Counted from the stretch's first letter, positions 23,374 through 35,874 are shown. The stretch is 64,000 nt of DNA from Aurifilum marmelostoma (GCA_027559495.1 JAMXSV010000004.1:3275001-3339000); one strand, 5' to 3'. Notes: a model not told the origin generated them from the letters alone. A program made the numbers and translations.

Positions 23374-24952
23374 TCAAGTCTTGGACCAGAACCGCTCCTG
23401 GATATCAATCGGCAGCGGGGTCCGCGGCGTCTTCCGCGGCGCAAACACCTTGAGCGACTTGGTCTGCTGCGTGCAGACCCCGATGGCCTGACGGTCTGCG
23501 GTGCTGGCCGTGAGGTCCCGCAGCAGCTGGATCGCCGAGACGAGCTTCTGCAGGGACCCCTGCATGTTCTCTTCGAACCTCACGAGACGGGGCCAGGAGT
23601 CCAAGACGTGGACGCCTGTGAAGGTGTTTTGGTCGTGAAGGCTCTTGATGAGGTACTAGTTATGACAGCAGTCAGCACACGAGGGATGTGTTGGTTATCA
23701 AGTGATGAGACAAAGACGATGCGGGGCATCCATTGCGTACGTGGAATGGAGATGGGGGAAAAAAGTCAAGTCTACTTACTGGTGTCCTTCCCAGCCACAT
23801 CTGCTGCGTCTTGGTGTCGCCAGTCATGAAGTTGCTCGTCGTGAGAAGCTCCGCAGTATGCGCACTCAGGGTCCCACCGCCCTTGCGGACGACCGTCAAC
23901 GGCAGCCGCACGCTGCGAGGCCTCTTGGAAACTTCCTGCTCAATTTCTTCTTCGTCGTGCTCCGCCATGTCGTCGTTTTTGCCATCGCTCAAGGACTGAA
24001 ACAGGCGCCTCTCGGCACCAGACTGCAGGGGCACCTGCTGCTCTCGCACGAGCTGCACCTGCTCGAGCTGGGCCGGGGTCAGCTCCTGCGTCGTCTGCGA
24101 CAGCTTCCACTTGCGGATCGCCCAGGCGGGCTTGAACCTTGTAAACGCCGCGTCGACCTCCATGAGGACGAGACAGCGCAGGGGGCCGAGGTGGTACAGG
24201 ATGGCGCGGTGGTGGGAGCCGGCCTCGCTCATCCCCGCGGAGGGGCTGGTGAAGTTCTGCTCAAACAGTCGCCCGTAGTTGTTGAAGCGCGACTCGTAGA
24301 GGCTGGGCCACTTGGGCGTGGCCACGAGGGTCTTGTTGACCACGCAGAGGTCTAGGCGGTAGGGCTTGGTGCAGGTTCCTCGGACCACTCGCAGCAGGTG
24401 GGACAGGTTGCTCCTGTTGATGATGACGTCCACATCGTCGAGCTTCAGATCAGGCCTCATGACCTGGATGGCACGGAACATGGCCTCGAACGGCGAGCTG
24501 GGCGTCCACACCGCATTGTGGTCCCGAAAGCTGCGCAGTTTGATCCTGGGGCCGACGGACAGAGGGAGCCTATGGGGAACCACTCTTGGCGCCTCGCCTG
24601 GAACAAAGATCTGGGGCCTCTGTATCGTCTTAAGTGATGACATCCCCGTTCTTCTCCCCTTCTTCTTCTTCTTCTCCTCCTCCTCCTTGGCCACAGTCAG
24701 CTTTGGATTTGGTGGTGGCCGCCTCCAGTTGTAGCTACACGCGAGCTCAAAGCCCGTGGCGCTCGTGACCCGTCCTGCATACGGCTCGGTGGTGGTCTCG
24801 TCCACAGCGCCTAGCTGCCTGCCCAGGTTGGCTGTCATCCATTCATGCTTGGCCGGGTCGAAGCCCAGCATGCGCAAGCGGCGCTGCGCAAGGTGGGAGA
24901 GCTTGCTGCCGGCAGCTCGAGCAGCATTCTTGGACGATACTGCGGATGACAT
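23374..24952 (-). CDS. Fungal protein of unknown function
   Basis: Two exons, 24952-23780 and 23655-23374, give 484 residues; the intron (GTAAGT..CTAG) joins GRTP to YLIKSLHDQ. The segment with FVPGEAPRVVPH, then RDHNAVWTPSSPFEAMFRAIQVM, DVDVIINRSNLSHLLRVVRG and YGRLFEQNFTSPS resembles a fungal family often labelled geranylgeranyl pyrophosphate synthetase in genome records. No DDxxD prenyl-binding motif or helical prenyltransferase pattern is visible, so I do not transfer that name. A Lys/Glu-rich run (about residues 90-100) and an acidic stretch near residue 340 look unstructured. It has no signal peptide or membrane helix. Role unknown. Confidence 0.7.
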
Positions 24953-25991
24953 TGCTTCAGGATCAGGTACCTGATTGGAGCCTCATGTCAAGCAGTTGTC
25001 GACTAGACTGGGCCCCATATGGATATGTATTATCTGCATTAGGTGGCCATGATGCCGTAAGCCCGTCTGAACGGCTCGGCTCGAAGCGTCGACGGGAGGG
25101 CAATTGAATGGCCTTGATTGTGAGAACGTGGGTGCGTGTGTCTTTGAGTGTAGGACAACAGTCTGAAACTCTGCGCCAATTCATACGTCGTTAGAAAAGA
25201 CGATAAGATATCATGCACGGTAAGGTAAACGTTCTGCATTGAAATAGAAATTGAGCTCATGAAATCGATGATGACCATCGTCGTGGTGGTGGTGGTGGTG
25301 GTGGTGGTGGTGGGAAAACTCTGTGTGAGGGCGAGGCCAGGGTTAGGGTGAAGACGACTGTGATCAGAATCATAACCGAGAACTTCACGAGTACTTTATC
25401 ACCTATGAACATATACAGTACTTGCTTGTAATCGTAGCAGACACAGAAACCTTGCTTCATTTATATATGGGTATTATGCAGCTGTCTACCAGTACTCACA
25501 CAACAATATATGTTCATGTTGGGACTGAAGGGTATATGCATCATTTACTATGTGTATCTTCTGACCCTCTCTTGAGCCAATAGGGAATCAAACCAAGAAT
25601 AAAGAAAAAAAAAAAAGAGTATCAACAAAAAGACATCAACATTGTCCAAGAAGGCCACACACAAAAACAGGAGGTCCATCTCCAACCAAGACCCAGCCCC
25701 AGCCTCAAGATGAACCACACAAAATGATACATGCACACACGCGCGGGCGGGCGAGAGACAGAAGGAGTCCGAGGGAAGAAGGCGGATGGCCGGACGACAG
25801 AAAGAACTCCCAACACACCGTTGAACTCCAAACCCAGTATTGAGAAAGTTGTCAAGCAGCAGCAGCATCGGCAACAACAACGACGACAGCGACAGCAACA
25901 AAGACGATACGGCCTGCGATGTCTCAGCACAGAGGCGTTGGCATCATTGGGCCGTTCACGTCAGCAGCAGCTCTGCCTCCGTGTGCACAGA
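24953..25991. other. Intergenic region, no gene seen
   Basis: Contains a (GGT)n run near 25281-25312 and an AC/GC-rich stretch near 25735-25760. Probably the promoter of the unknown minus-strand gene plus the 3' UTR of the CRH gene. Confidence 0.55.
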
Positions 25992-27588
25992 TTACCGCCA
26001 GTGGTCACCCCCATTGGGATTGGAGAAGCTCCTCTGCGGCTGTGTCTCGAAGCCGTCATGTACCTGCGAGTTGGGGTTCGAGAAGCTGCGGTTGGGAACA
26101 CCAGGCAGGGGAGCGCTGGGAGGCATGCCAGGCGGTGGGCTGTGTATGCCGCCGAAGCCGTTGTCGATGGGGGAGAAGCTGTCCGAATAGGGATCTTGGG
26201 TGTTGTAGCCGTTGGGCGTGCCCGGTGGCGAGGGGGGCGGCAGGGACGTTCCGCAGTAGGGGTCTCGACGCAGCGGCGGTCATGCCAGCCGCACCGGCAG
26301 CCATGCTGAGAGACCCGACCCTCTCGTGGTTGGGCACGCTGTAGTCGGGCACCTGGACCTCGCGCGTGGCGATGCCCGTCTTGGCGTCGTACACGGGCTG
26401 CACCTCAGAGAAGCCGTCCGGGTTGATGCCCCTAGCCTTGTAACCTTCCATCTCCAGGCGCTCATCCTCCATCTTCTGCGCGGCCATCTGAGCCTCCATG
26501 TTGCCCCTCTTGCGCTGGCGGATGCAGTAAAAGCCGGCGTAAGCCACGAGCCCCAGGGCGGCCGCACCGCTGCAGGCGAAGATGGCCGACTTGGCACCTG
26601 TCGAGAGGTTGTTGAACTTTTCCGAGATGCTCTCGGCGGGCGCCGCGCTGAGAGTCTCTTCGGCTGTGGAGTTCTTGTCGGTGCTGTGGGTGGTGAAGTT
26701 GTGGTTAGCAACAGAAGGAGGAGGGGTGTTGAAGGCATGAGAGAACAGGACGAGGGCTTACTTGAGCATCTGGATGCTGTCCCACGTGCCAGAGCTGTCG
26801 GTGTAGTTGTAAGCAGTACCCCGTCCGTAGTCGGTGACCTTGACGCTCTGAACGGACATGGTGTAGGGGCCGTTGTCGTAGTCGGTCTCTCCACCAGCCC
26901 ACTCGATGGTACCCTGGGCGTTGTCCGGATCACCACCGGCCCAGGGCCCAATGTAGACCCTCATGGGGGTCTGCGGGTAGCTGTTGGTGTTGTTGGCCTC
27001 CTCGGGGGTCAGGGAGCGCTTGAGCTCGCCGTCGATGTACCACTTGAGGCTGCTGTTGGTCCAGTCGACGGTGTAGTTGTGGAAGGCGTCGATGGTGCCT
27101 CCCGAGACCTCAAAGTCGGTCTCCCAGGTGATGTTGTTGAGACCCTTGCCGAAGTAGTTGGTCTGGACGGCGGTGCCGTTGCCGCCGACAAACTCGAGGT
27201 CGATCTCGTCGAGGTCGTCGGACAGAAGCATGACAGAAGAAATGATACCCTGGCCGGGGGCGGCCTTCATCCAGATCTCGACGCGGCCGCCAAAGATGTA
27301 GAACTCGGAGCGGATGGTCGGGGAGTCGCCCTTGGCAGCGACGGTGAAGTTGGCACAGTTCTCGGTCCAGGTGATGGCGTCTGCCGAGGCAGTGATGGAC
27401 CACATGGAACTCGAGGGCGCACTCGACGTATTGAAGATCCATTCGTGCTCGGTAGAGAAGGCGGGATCGGTGGGACAACCTGTGCCGTTGGTGACGGGGT
27501 TACAGGAGCTGCTCGTCTGGGCGACGACGTGCTGCGCCGCGCCCAGCAGGAGGGCAGCGGGCAGCAGGAAGGCGCGAGAGGACAACAT
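25992..27588 (-). CDS. GH16 CRH-type chitin-glucan transglycosylase, membrane-anchored (C-terminal frame switch)
   Basis: Exon 1, 27588-26762, encodes a signal peptide (MLSSRAFLLPAALLLGAAQ) and a GH16 domain. The catalytic DEIDLEFVG motif has nucleophile and acid/base glutamates in the E-I-D-x-E arrangement, and many Asn-linked glycosylation sequons follow. An intron, 26684-26761, leads to exon 2 with one membrane helix (AIFACSGAAALGLVAYAGFYCI) and a basic cytoplasmic tail. In yeasts and moulds CRH enzymes cross-link chitin to beta-glucan at the wall. After GAAGMTAA the original frame loses natural character and stops at 26056, whereas the frame shifted by one base reads RDPYCGTSLPPPSPPG and PYSDSFSPIDNGFGG before ending at 25992. 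Either one extra base or a 3n+1-nt intron (for example 26195-26294) would reconcile them. A membrane tail instead of a GPI signal is notable. Confidence 0.85.
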
Positions 27589-28405
27589 GGTGGAAGAGAA
27601 GGAAGGAAGTCGGGAACGACGACAAGAGGAAGGCGCAAGTCGAAATCGGGTCTGGAACGACTTCCTTTGATCTGTCCTGTCCCGAAATATAAAGGACAGT
27701 AGGCTGTGTGACGATGGCCGCACACGCTGGCACACGTAGATATGCCAAGCCGTGGAGAGGAGGACAGCAGATATCAGGTAAAAAAGGATACAAGGAGGGA
27801 GAGAAAGAATACTCTGGGGGAACCAGAGATGGAAGAAAGGTCAATGCTGGGCTCGAAAGGCCCAAGGTCTCCAAGATACAGCAAGTAGAAGATTGTATGC
27901 TACCGAGATCCCCACCAAGACGTGTGCGTCTGCTCTGCTCGTGTCCTGCTACCGTGGTTCAGACGGGATGATGGAAACACGATAGACAAGAGAGAACAAT
28001 GCGGGGGAGTCAGAGGAAAAGCAAAAAGGAGTGACGAGTGTTGACTCGGAGGTCAACCAAAAGGAATGTGTGTATACCCAACGAGTAAAGGCTAAGGAGC
28101 GTGGTGACCAAGAAGTCGGTCCTGTGGTCGGGGAACGTGGTGGTGATGAGGATGGACAGGAGAGACTTTGACCGGGACCCCAGAGAGGGAGCGACAAGAA
28201 AAAGAGGAGCAGAGGGGCGAGGGAGAGGGAACGGAAAATCGGTAGAGAAACAGAAGGATGATAAAAAGAAAGACCCACACACCGCACGAGGGTTCCGATG
28301 GGCAGGGCAGGGGAAGGCAGAAAAGAAGGGCCAACAGAAAAAAAGGAAGACGGGTTTGGGGGGGGGGGGAGAAAAAAAAGGGGGTTACATAGTGGTGTTA
28401 GTACA

Positions 28406-28521
<116 letters not shown>

Positions 28522-29114
28522 GAGCCTATGTACAAGATAGAGATATGCATAGAACTATAGTTGGATGTAGATAGAAAAGCAGCAGATAAACTCTGCTACC
28601 CGTGGTTACATTGGTTCTGCAATCAGTTGTGTGTGTATTCTCTCATCTCACCTGGGCCTGTCCGTCATCCGTCATACAAAATCCAGTGTGGTGTGGGATT
28701 GATGATTCGGGGTTGTTTGGAATGTGGCAAAGAGAATGCGAACGAGGGTACAGAGCGTGGACTGCGCGCGCTTTCTCTCTCTCTCTCGCATTCCCCCCTC
28801 TCTCTGTGTGTCTCGCCTCCCCCTGTGCCGGGAGTAATTTGCCTCTGGCCTGTCACGAAGTCTGGTCGAGCCGTATCGGCGTATCAGAGCGAAGTGTCCG
28901 AGATTTGATAGAGACTCGGGCGCCTCACAGGCCAGACAGGCCTCCCCTCTTTGGGTCTAGATCTACACTGGGGGACCCGTCATACCCGCCCGTTGAAACC
29001 CACGGAGCAGAGAACCCCACGCAGCTCCCACAGCCCAGTATCCAACCGGCTCACAGGGACACAAGCTCGACGGAGATAGCCCCGCAGCGGAGGAGGATGG
29101 GGGTCGTGAGAAAG

Positions 29115-29118
<4 letters not shown>

Positions 29119-29150
<32 letters not shown>
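29119..29150. repeat. (GA)n microsatellite
   Basis: An uninterrupted GA run of about 15 units in intergenic DNA, preceded by an A-rich tract. Confidence 0.8.
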
Positions 29151-29156
<6 letters not shown>

Positions 29157-31121
29157 CAAAGAGAAGAGAGTGAGTGAGAAAGTAAGAAAATCTCCAAGGG
29201 TCCCTGACTTAGTGCGTTACATGCTAGAGCATCAAGGAGCCTGGAGACACGGTAATGCAGGAACACGTTCTGAATTTCCAGGGCTGATGCCAGATCCCTG
29301 TGTCCCCTCGCCCCAGTGGCCCCCGTCCCCTCCACAGGCCCTCACACTCCTGTCTTTGCCCCTACGCTATCGCCTTTTACTACTTGGTCCTTGGACTTGG
29401 GCCCCCCTGTGATACCCCTGGTGTAAAAACCCCTCCCCCTATCCCTGCAGATCTCCTCTGCTCAACTCCCTCTGTCCCTGTCCTGTCTGTCTGCCAGCAG
29501 GGATCGCGGCTCTGACGGATGCCAAGCCTCATTTTTTAGCCGATAGTCTTCAGGCGCTAGGCCAGGACGAGGCTAGACTACGGGACGACCCACCAGGTAC
29601 TCAGGTACTGTATTACTTAGTATGTACTGCTCCCTCTCCTTCGTCTTCTGCTCGGCCATCACGTCGGGCGGGAGTCGGTCATGGGCCGCCACGAGATTAT
29701 CACGGTGACTACCTTACCCATCCATAATCCACCAATATGGCCCTCGTCCGTATGGATGTTGAAATTCCCTCATTATCTGTTTCGTATTCCCTCTCTGCTT
29801 CTCCCTCCTTTGCCATCAATCATCACGATAATTACCAGACCATTGATTTCCACGGGCCTCCTCGATTCGGCCTCAGCCGTGCCGGTTTTCCGTCCATCTT
29901 GTCTCAAAAGTATGCAGTCCAGGACAGTCCAGGACAGTCCAGACTGAAGAGAGTCCCATCAGCCGTTGCGCCCAGGGTGGCAATTATTTTTATGTTCCTC
30001 ATTTCTTTTTGAGAGGGGCTCTGACGGATGACGGATTGCGGATGGGATCATCATGATCGACTGCTCGTCTGCTTTGGCTTTCCGAGGGCCCAAGCAGCAC
30101 GCACGCTCATTGTTCTTTACCACCGTCGTGGGTCGATGCTCTAGTCGTACAGGGCCGACGAGGGATACTTACCAGCAGAATGTCTTGCATTCTGTTCCCG
30201 AGACATCTCAATCCTTTATTCACTCACCTCCCCCCCCCCCCCCCTTTTTTTTTGTACAACTGTGATTTGTAGGAGGTTGGCAGCCGGCCCAGGACCAGCG
30301 AGGAATGTTAGGACTGCTCTCTGCCGATTGCAGATCGTTCAGGTGGCTTGACAGCTGACAGCCTGCTTCTCTTGGCCTCATCTATCTGAAGAGACTACTT
30401 CCCGCTATCTCAGCTCTCATTGCATGCACTGTGCATGGCATGGCGCGTCACGGGCTTGGTGTCTTGGCCTCATCTGGGAACCATGCAAGAAACCGCACCG
30501 GCACCTCTGATCATTCGTCGATGCAGTCTCGAGTATAATGAAGAGGTGGACGCCGATTCTAGGACTATGACAGAGAGACGAAGAGAAGAAGAGGGAGCCC
30601 TCTGGCCTCAATCGCAACTCATATGATGGAGCAGTCGCACGCCCACCGTTAGACAGAACTGACGGCTGGCGACAGATCTCCGGCAGTGCCCTATTGTCAT
30701 GTCGATGCCACTGCCAAGTGTTGCTATGAGCCAACGCTGTGTCATTGTACCCTGTGGCCCAACCTGCGGCGGCGGTAGTTGCTCGCAAGAATGCTTTCCT
30801 CCATATTGACCCTCATCTCTCCTTCTATAGTCCCCTCGCTGGTCTTATCTGGCGCAAACTCGACAGCCACCTTGACGCATATGTTAGCCCCCCACAGTTA
30901 GCTGCGTATTCTACATCTCGTAGCTAGACTGCCAACTAGCTCCAAAAGACTGTCAATCTTGGGGTGCCAACGACGTCTTGGAGCCTGGAAAGTCCCTTTG
31001 GAGAACATGCGCCATTGTCTTGCCTGTGGCTGGACTTGAGCTGCGAACTCCAGCCATGATGTAGCAGGAACCGCGAGATTATATGGTCACACTAGACAGC
31101 ATCGCCAAAGGGACTTTCAGA

Positions 31122-31128
31122 CTATAAA
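31122..31128 (+). promoter_or_regulatory. TATA-like box upstream of the NTF2-like gene
   Basis: CTATAAAAG occurs in a position compatible with a core promoter, about 190 bases before the ATG at 31313. Confidence 0.45.
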
Positions 31129-31312
31129 AGGACTCGCTTCCTGCCTTGGCTGACATCGGGTCTCGAGGCAGCATCCAGCTGAACGCCCTCTCGATCAGCC
31201 TCAAGATTTGTGACCTGTCACAGCTAGACAACAAACCCACTTGCTCAACACGATCCGGATTCCATATCCGACAAAATCGAGTGGAGATTTAGTTGATCCG
31301 TCCCCTTTCAGA

Positions 31313-31852
31313 ATGCGCGTGCAGCATATACTTCTCTGTGCCACTGTCGTCCTCGGTGCATCCTCAAGAGATCGGTTCAGCAACCGTCTTCCCTCCTGCT
31401 CTATTCCGCTCGAGGCTGACTCCCAGACAGTCAAAATCCTCGCTGAGGCCTACTCCGCCCTCATCGGGAACTACACGGCCACCCTCGCCCAGACCTTCCT
31501 CGCAGATAACTTCACCGACACCTCGGACAGCATCAACGCCCTCGCAGGTCTGCCCCTTGGGTCTGTGACCTTTTCTTCCAAGCAGGCCTTTATGGACAGC
31601 CAGGCCGGCCAGCCCCGGATCCCCCTTGTCGTCTCTACCACTCGGGCCGTCGGCTGTGACACGCTCGTGCTTCGCTGGACGCAGACGTTTGGTGCAGAGA
31701 GGCTGCCTGTCGCGGGCATCAGCATCTTGTCTTTTGTGTGTGAGGCCGAGGACGATAATGATGGAGGCCGGTGGAGGCTGAAGACGCTGGAGACTGAGTT
31801 CAACAGTCTTGTCTACTATCGAGATATGGGAGGGAGTTGTTTCATCTCGTGA
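31313..31852 (+). CDS. Small secreted NTF2-like protein
   Basis: A single exon of 179 residues. The N-terminus MRVQHILLCATVVLGASS is a probable signal peptide. The mature protein reads CSIPLEADSQTVKILAEAYSALIGNYTATLAQTFLADNFTDTSDSI, the layout of fungal NTF2-like/SnoaL-fold secreted proteins, in which a first helix is followed by the FLADNFTD-type turn and a set of beta strands (TLVLRWTQTFG, ISILSFVCE, RWRLKTLETEFNSLVYYRDMG). Mature cysteines could form disulfides. A TATAAAA-like element lies at 31122-31128, about 190 bases upstream of the ATG. Members are common among secreted proteins of plant-associated fungi, but no activity is established for this one. Length and lack of introns are typical. 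Confidence 0.78.
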   Translation: MRVQHILLCATVVLGASSRDRFSNRLPSCSIPLEADSQTVKILAEAYSALIGNYTATLAQTFLADNFTDTSDSINALAGLPLGSVTFSSKQAFMDSQAGQPRIPLVVSTTRAVGCDTLVLRWTQTFGAERLPVAGISILSFVCEAEDDNDGGRWRLKTLETEFNSLVYYRDMGGSCFIS

Positions 31853-32958
31853 TTGAGCATATTGTGGTGGTTTTGGTCTGGGCTGATGAGTCAGACTGAC
31901 TGTGTTCCTTTGGGGGGGCAGCGGCCCGAGGGTAGTTCATGCAAGCACCGGAAGGTCCCGAGGACACACACACACACCAGAAAGTCAATGCATAAGCAAC
32001 AAGCTGGCTGCTTGGCTGATACAGTGACGGGACGAGTTAATCAGGACGTTTGTGTTGCCCTGTGGTCGATCATGTTGACTTGACACACTCTAAAGAGAAT
32101 AATCCGAAACTGCCGGCCCCCGCCCCCGTCCCCCAGTGGTTATCTTGTCACCAAAGTCGTGTGCGTGTAGTAGTTAGTAAGTTGAGATGAGAATTCGGAA
32201 ATAGGATTGTTTCCTGGTCAATACAAGCGCTCCATTCTTCGCCTCATCGACATGGACACTCACTCACTGACCAGACTAAACAAAGTCCACTCTCGCCACA
32301 CTCCCAAATCGTGGCCCACTACAGAGATCCCTCTCTGTGTCTGATCAGCACCATGTGGGAGGAAGCACTTGATACGTCCTGCCCAGCAAGCAAACAGCAA
32401 GAGATAGCCCAACCTGCCCCATCCGTATCCATGTCTGTTCTGCGGCTTCGCGAAGCAACTTACCGTGACTGTAAAGAGTATCCCTTTCCCCTTCCCCCAA
32501 TTTTCTCTCTTCTCAGGTCGCCGGGGCCCGTGCACTTTTTATTTACGACGGAAGGGCTATTCAACAGTGGTAGAGGCCCCCCAATCATCGGAGCTGATCG
32601 CCTGTTCAGGCGATAATACCGGCAATAGAGTGGACACTTTTTCGACAGGGGACCTTGCAGAGAGAGGAGATCCCCACATGATTACATGCGCCAATCTCCA
32701 CCGCCATCGTTCCATTGTCTTTGTGGTCTGTCTGTCTGTCCTATTTCGTGCTTCTCGTTTGAACTAATTACGACAAAAAGAAGGAGTAGACGGTTGACTG
32801 AACAGGCGAAACATTCGACGCGAACGAGAAAGGAGAAAAGAACGAAAGGGAGAAGCTTCTTGAAAAAGCAAAAAGACGGAGAAAATAAGAGAGAGCTGGA
32901 AACCGCTTGATATCCTTACCATCTCCAAGAACTCCTCATCACTCTACAACATTTCATA
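31853..32958. other. Intergenic region, no gene seen
   Basis: Lies between two plus-strand genes. It contains purine-rich sequence at 32770-32890 that is probably leader or promoter of the calmodulin-like gene. No supported coding sequence. Confidence 0.55.
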
Positions 32959-34019
32959 ATGGTGAGGAATTAGAACTTTGGATTTTCAGGAGACTTTGGA
33001 TGCCCTCTCCTTGGTCTTGAGCTTCCTGCGGGCTGACGGACGCACAACAACGACAACAGGCTACGGGCAGACAGCTGAGCACCGAGGAGATTGCCATCTT
33101 CCGCGAATGCTTCAACGAATACGTGAGTCTCCCTAATGACGCCTTCGTCATCCCTACCCGCTCTTCCTTTTTTTTTTTTTTTTTTTTTTTGGAATCTACA
33201 ATAGAGCTAACACCATACACAGGATCAAGACCGAGGTGGCAACATCTCCGTCGAGGAATTCGGCCGAGTGATGCGCAAGACGAACCCGTCCATCACCGAT
33301 GACGAGGTCTCCAAGATCATCAAGGAGGTCGACCTCGACGGCGATGGCACCATCAACTTTGACGGTAAGCAAAAAAAGAAGAAGGAAAAAAAGAAAAAAA
33401 AGAAGGGAACCAATCAGCAACGTGTCCTTGCACTCTCCTCAATCACTAACCGCAACAAAAAAAAAATCCAAAAACAGAATTCATCACAATGATGACCGGA
33501 CAGCCATACAAGTCCCCCGAGCCAGCTGGTGCCGCAGAGGAGACCAAGACCGAGGGTACGCCCCCAGGCACCGCACCCAAGCCACCCGCCAGCGCAGGAG
33601 GCGCCATGCGGGGGCTCAGCACCATGTCGGCCCGCCTGCAGCGTCAACGGCTTGCTAACCAGGTTTACAAGGACGCGTGGGCGGCAACTGATGCCACCCT
33701 CAAGGCATCAATCACCCCGGACGAGCTGGCCGCCGTCGCCGCGAGGGCGGGGCTGAGCGTCACCGGCGCGGACCTGGAGGAGCTGGTTGATCCTGCCGAT
33801 GGTGAGGGGAGGATTACTTGTAAATCTTTTGTATGCTCTTTTTTTTTCTCTTCTCCCTCTCTTTGGATAAGGAGAAGAGGGGGGGGGGGGGCGATTCTCG
33901 CAAGCTGTGTGTGGTTTGGTTGCTGACTTCCCTCTTTCTAATTATTAGACGAGAGGTTCCTCGACTTTGCAAAACGACAGGAGGTCGATGATATTCTGAG
34001 TGGCTATGAAGAGGAGTAA
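32959..34019 (+). CDS. Calmodulin-like EF-hand protein
   Basis: Five exons: 32959-32961 (the ATG alone), 33060-33122, 33223-33364, 33478-33819 and 33949-34019, giving 206 residues. The ATG-only first exon followed by a GTGAGG donor is an arrangement also known from fungal calmodulin genes. The start LSTEEIAIFRECFNEYD is calmodulin-like. The first loop, DQDRGGNISVEEF, is imperfect, with Gly instead of Asp/Asn at the fifth position. The second, DLDGDGTINFDEF, is canonical and should bind calcium. A Pro/Ala linker (about residues 85-115) separates a C-terminal half with degenerate third and fourth hands (DATLKASITPDEL, DPADGEGRITYERF). It is longer than the 149-residue calmodulin and may be a specialised light chain or regulator. 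Intron 2 holds a long T run and intron 3 is A-rich. Confidence 0.83.
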
Positions 34020-34665
34020 TCAAGTAGCATCGAGGCCATCAAGAGAATCATAGCAAGAGCAAGCAAAGACTTGACGGCCTCAACCGGTTCTGTGCATAGA
34101 ATATGGATTGATAGTGCGTGTCTTGGAAAATGACTTCCCCGGGAAGTCTTGCTTCCCGTTAGATCCCAAGAGCACAATCTTAGAAATATAGTCCTAGTAT
34201 TATTTCATCCAAGTGCTCTTTATAACTGCTTCTCTTTTTATGTCTCTCAAGACCAGTGACGGTTTTCACATTCCACGAGCATTTTGTGAGGTCGGAGACT
34301 CGTACAAAGTCTGCAGTCTCTGTTTGGACAATGTTGGCATAGGAAGATTCCAATTGGAAAGGCCATCAATCACAAATTGGCACAAAACCTTCCTTGGTTG
34401 AATATGTATCTATATTATTAATATATCAGCAATATCGGGGCAAACACAAGGCATTCAGCTTTCAACATTTTTGAAAAGGAAAAGATTTGAATGTGATTAC
34501 AACTACAAAAAATGACTAAGATGTGAAGGCAACCCGGGTATCAATTCAAAGTCAACGCGTGCACAGGGCACTACAGGTGCTCGCCTTAACTTCTTCTTTC
34601 TCCTTTTTCCTATCCCAGGTTTTGCGTGGTCGATCGGATTGTCTTCCTCTGCTTGCTTGCTCCCT
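34020..34665. other. Intergenic region between convergent genes
   Basis: AT-rich 3' flanks of two convergent genes. No gene seen. Confidence 0.6.
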
Positions 34666-35874
34666 TCATGCTATGGGCTGCGTCAGGTCGACGAGGATCT
34701 TGACGTGGTTATCCTTGTCCTCAATCAGCGTCTTGAATCCTTCGTCTGCGACCTTGTCCATGGCGACCTTCTTGGTGATCATGCCTTCAGGCTTCATCTT
34801 TCCAGACGAGATGGCATCGATGACCGCCTCGAAGTCTCCGTGTACGTAAGTAGCAACTAGGAAAGGGAACAGGTCAGCATGCCCTTCTTCACTTTCATTT
34901 CATCTTTTTCAGATTAAAAAAGCTGTAGGGGGTTTCATGTTTGAATTAGGGTACTCACCTCCCATATAAGCACGCTCACGGAAGACGATATCGTTCATAT
35001 TCAGCGTAGCTCTCTTCTTCCAGACAGCAACGTTGACCAATGTACCCCTGGCCTTGATGGCCTTGAAGGCAGAGTCGACAGCAACCTGCACACCAGCACA
35101 GTCGAACCCAACATCGACGCCCAGCCCGCCCGTCAGCTTCTCGACCTCAGCCACGACGTCCGTGGTGGTCGGGTCGATAACGTGATGGGCACCAAACTGG
35201 GTAGCAAACTCGCGGCGGCGCCTTGCTACCTCCGAGACGATGATGTTCTTGCAGCCCCTGCTGACGAGCGCCTGAATGACCGAGAGACCGATGGGTCCAC
35301 CGCCCAGGACGAGAGCCGAGTCACCCTCCTTGAAAGGCGAGATGTCGACAGAGTGCCAGCCGACGGCGAGGGGCTCGACCAGGGCACCGACCTCGAGGGA
35401 GATGTTGTCGGGCAGCGGCTTGACGGCCACGGCAGGGGCCAGAGTGGTCTCCTGCATGCCACCGCCCCAGCCCGACAGGCCCAGGAAGCCGTTGCCGTCA
35501 CAGCAGTTGACCAGCCCGCGCTTGCAGGACCGGCAGTCTTCGTCCCAGAGCGTGGGCTGCACGCACACCTTGTCGCCAGGCTTGACGTGGGTGACGCCCT
35601 CTCCGACCTCCTCGATGACGCCTGAGAACTCGTGGCCTATGGTCAGGGGTAGAGTCTCACCCGTAATGGGGTGCGGGTGACCTGGTGTGGGGATAAGGTT
35701 GGCGCCGTCAACATACTCGTGAAGGTCAGTTCCGCAGATGCCGCAGAACTTGGGCGCGAGACGGACCCAGCCTGGTTTGACGGCAGTCGGGGCGGGGACC
35801 TTTTCCAGGCGGATGTCTCTCTGCCCGTGGAAACGCACAGCGTTGATGGTGTTTGCGACCTCAGCGGAAGACAT
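34666..35874 (-). CDS. Zinc-dependent MDR dehydrogenase, (R,R)-butanediol dehydrogenase-like
   Basis: Two exons, 35874-34959 and 34856-34666, give 368 residues; the intron (GTGAGT..CTAG) joins YMGG to the VATYVHGDFE segment. The medium-chain dehydrogenase pattern is complete: catalytic zinc ligands in FCGICGTDLHEY and GHEFSGV, a structural-zinc region with Cys residues in WDEDCRSCKRGLVNCC, the nucleotide-binding GGGPIGLSVIQAL, and the Bdh1-like sequences VEPLAVGWHSVDIS and VDVGFDCAGVQVAVD. Yeast Bdh1 interconverts acetoin and 2,3-butanediol with NAD(H); sorbitol or related polyols are alternative substrates that sequence cannot exclude. It has no targeting signal and is likely cytosolic. The last exon ends DNHVKILVDLTQ, matching the conserved C-terminus of the family. 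Confidence 0.86.
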
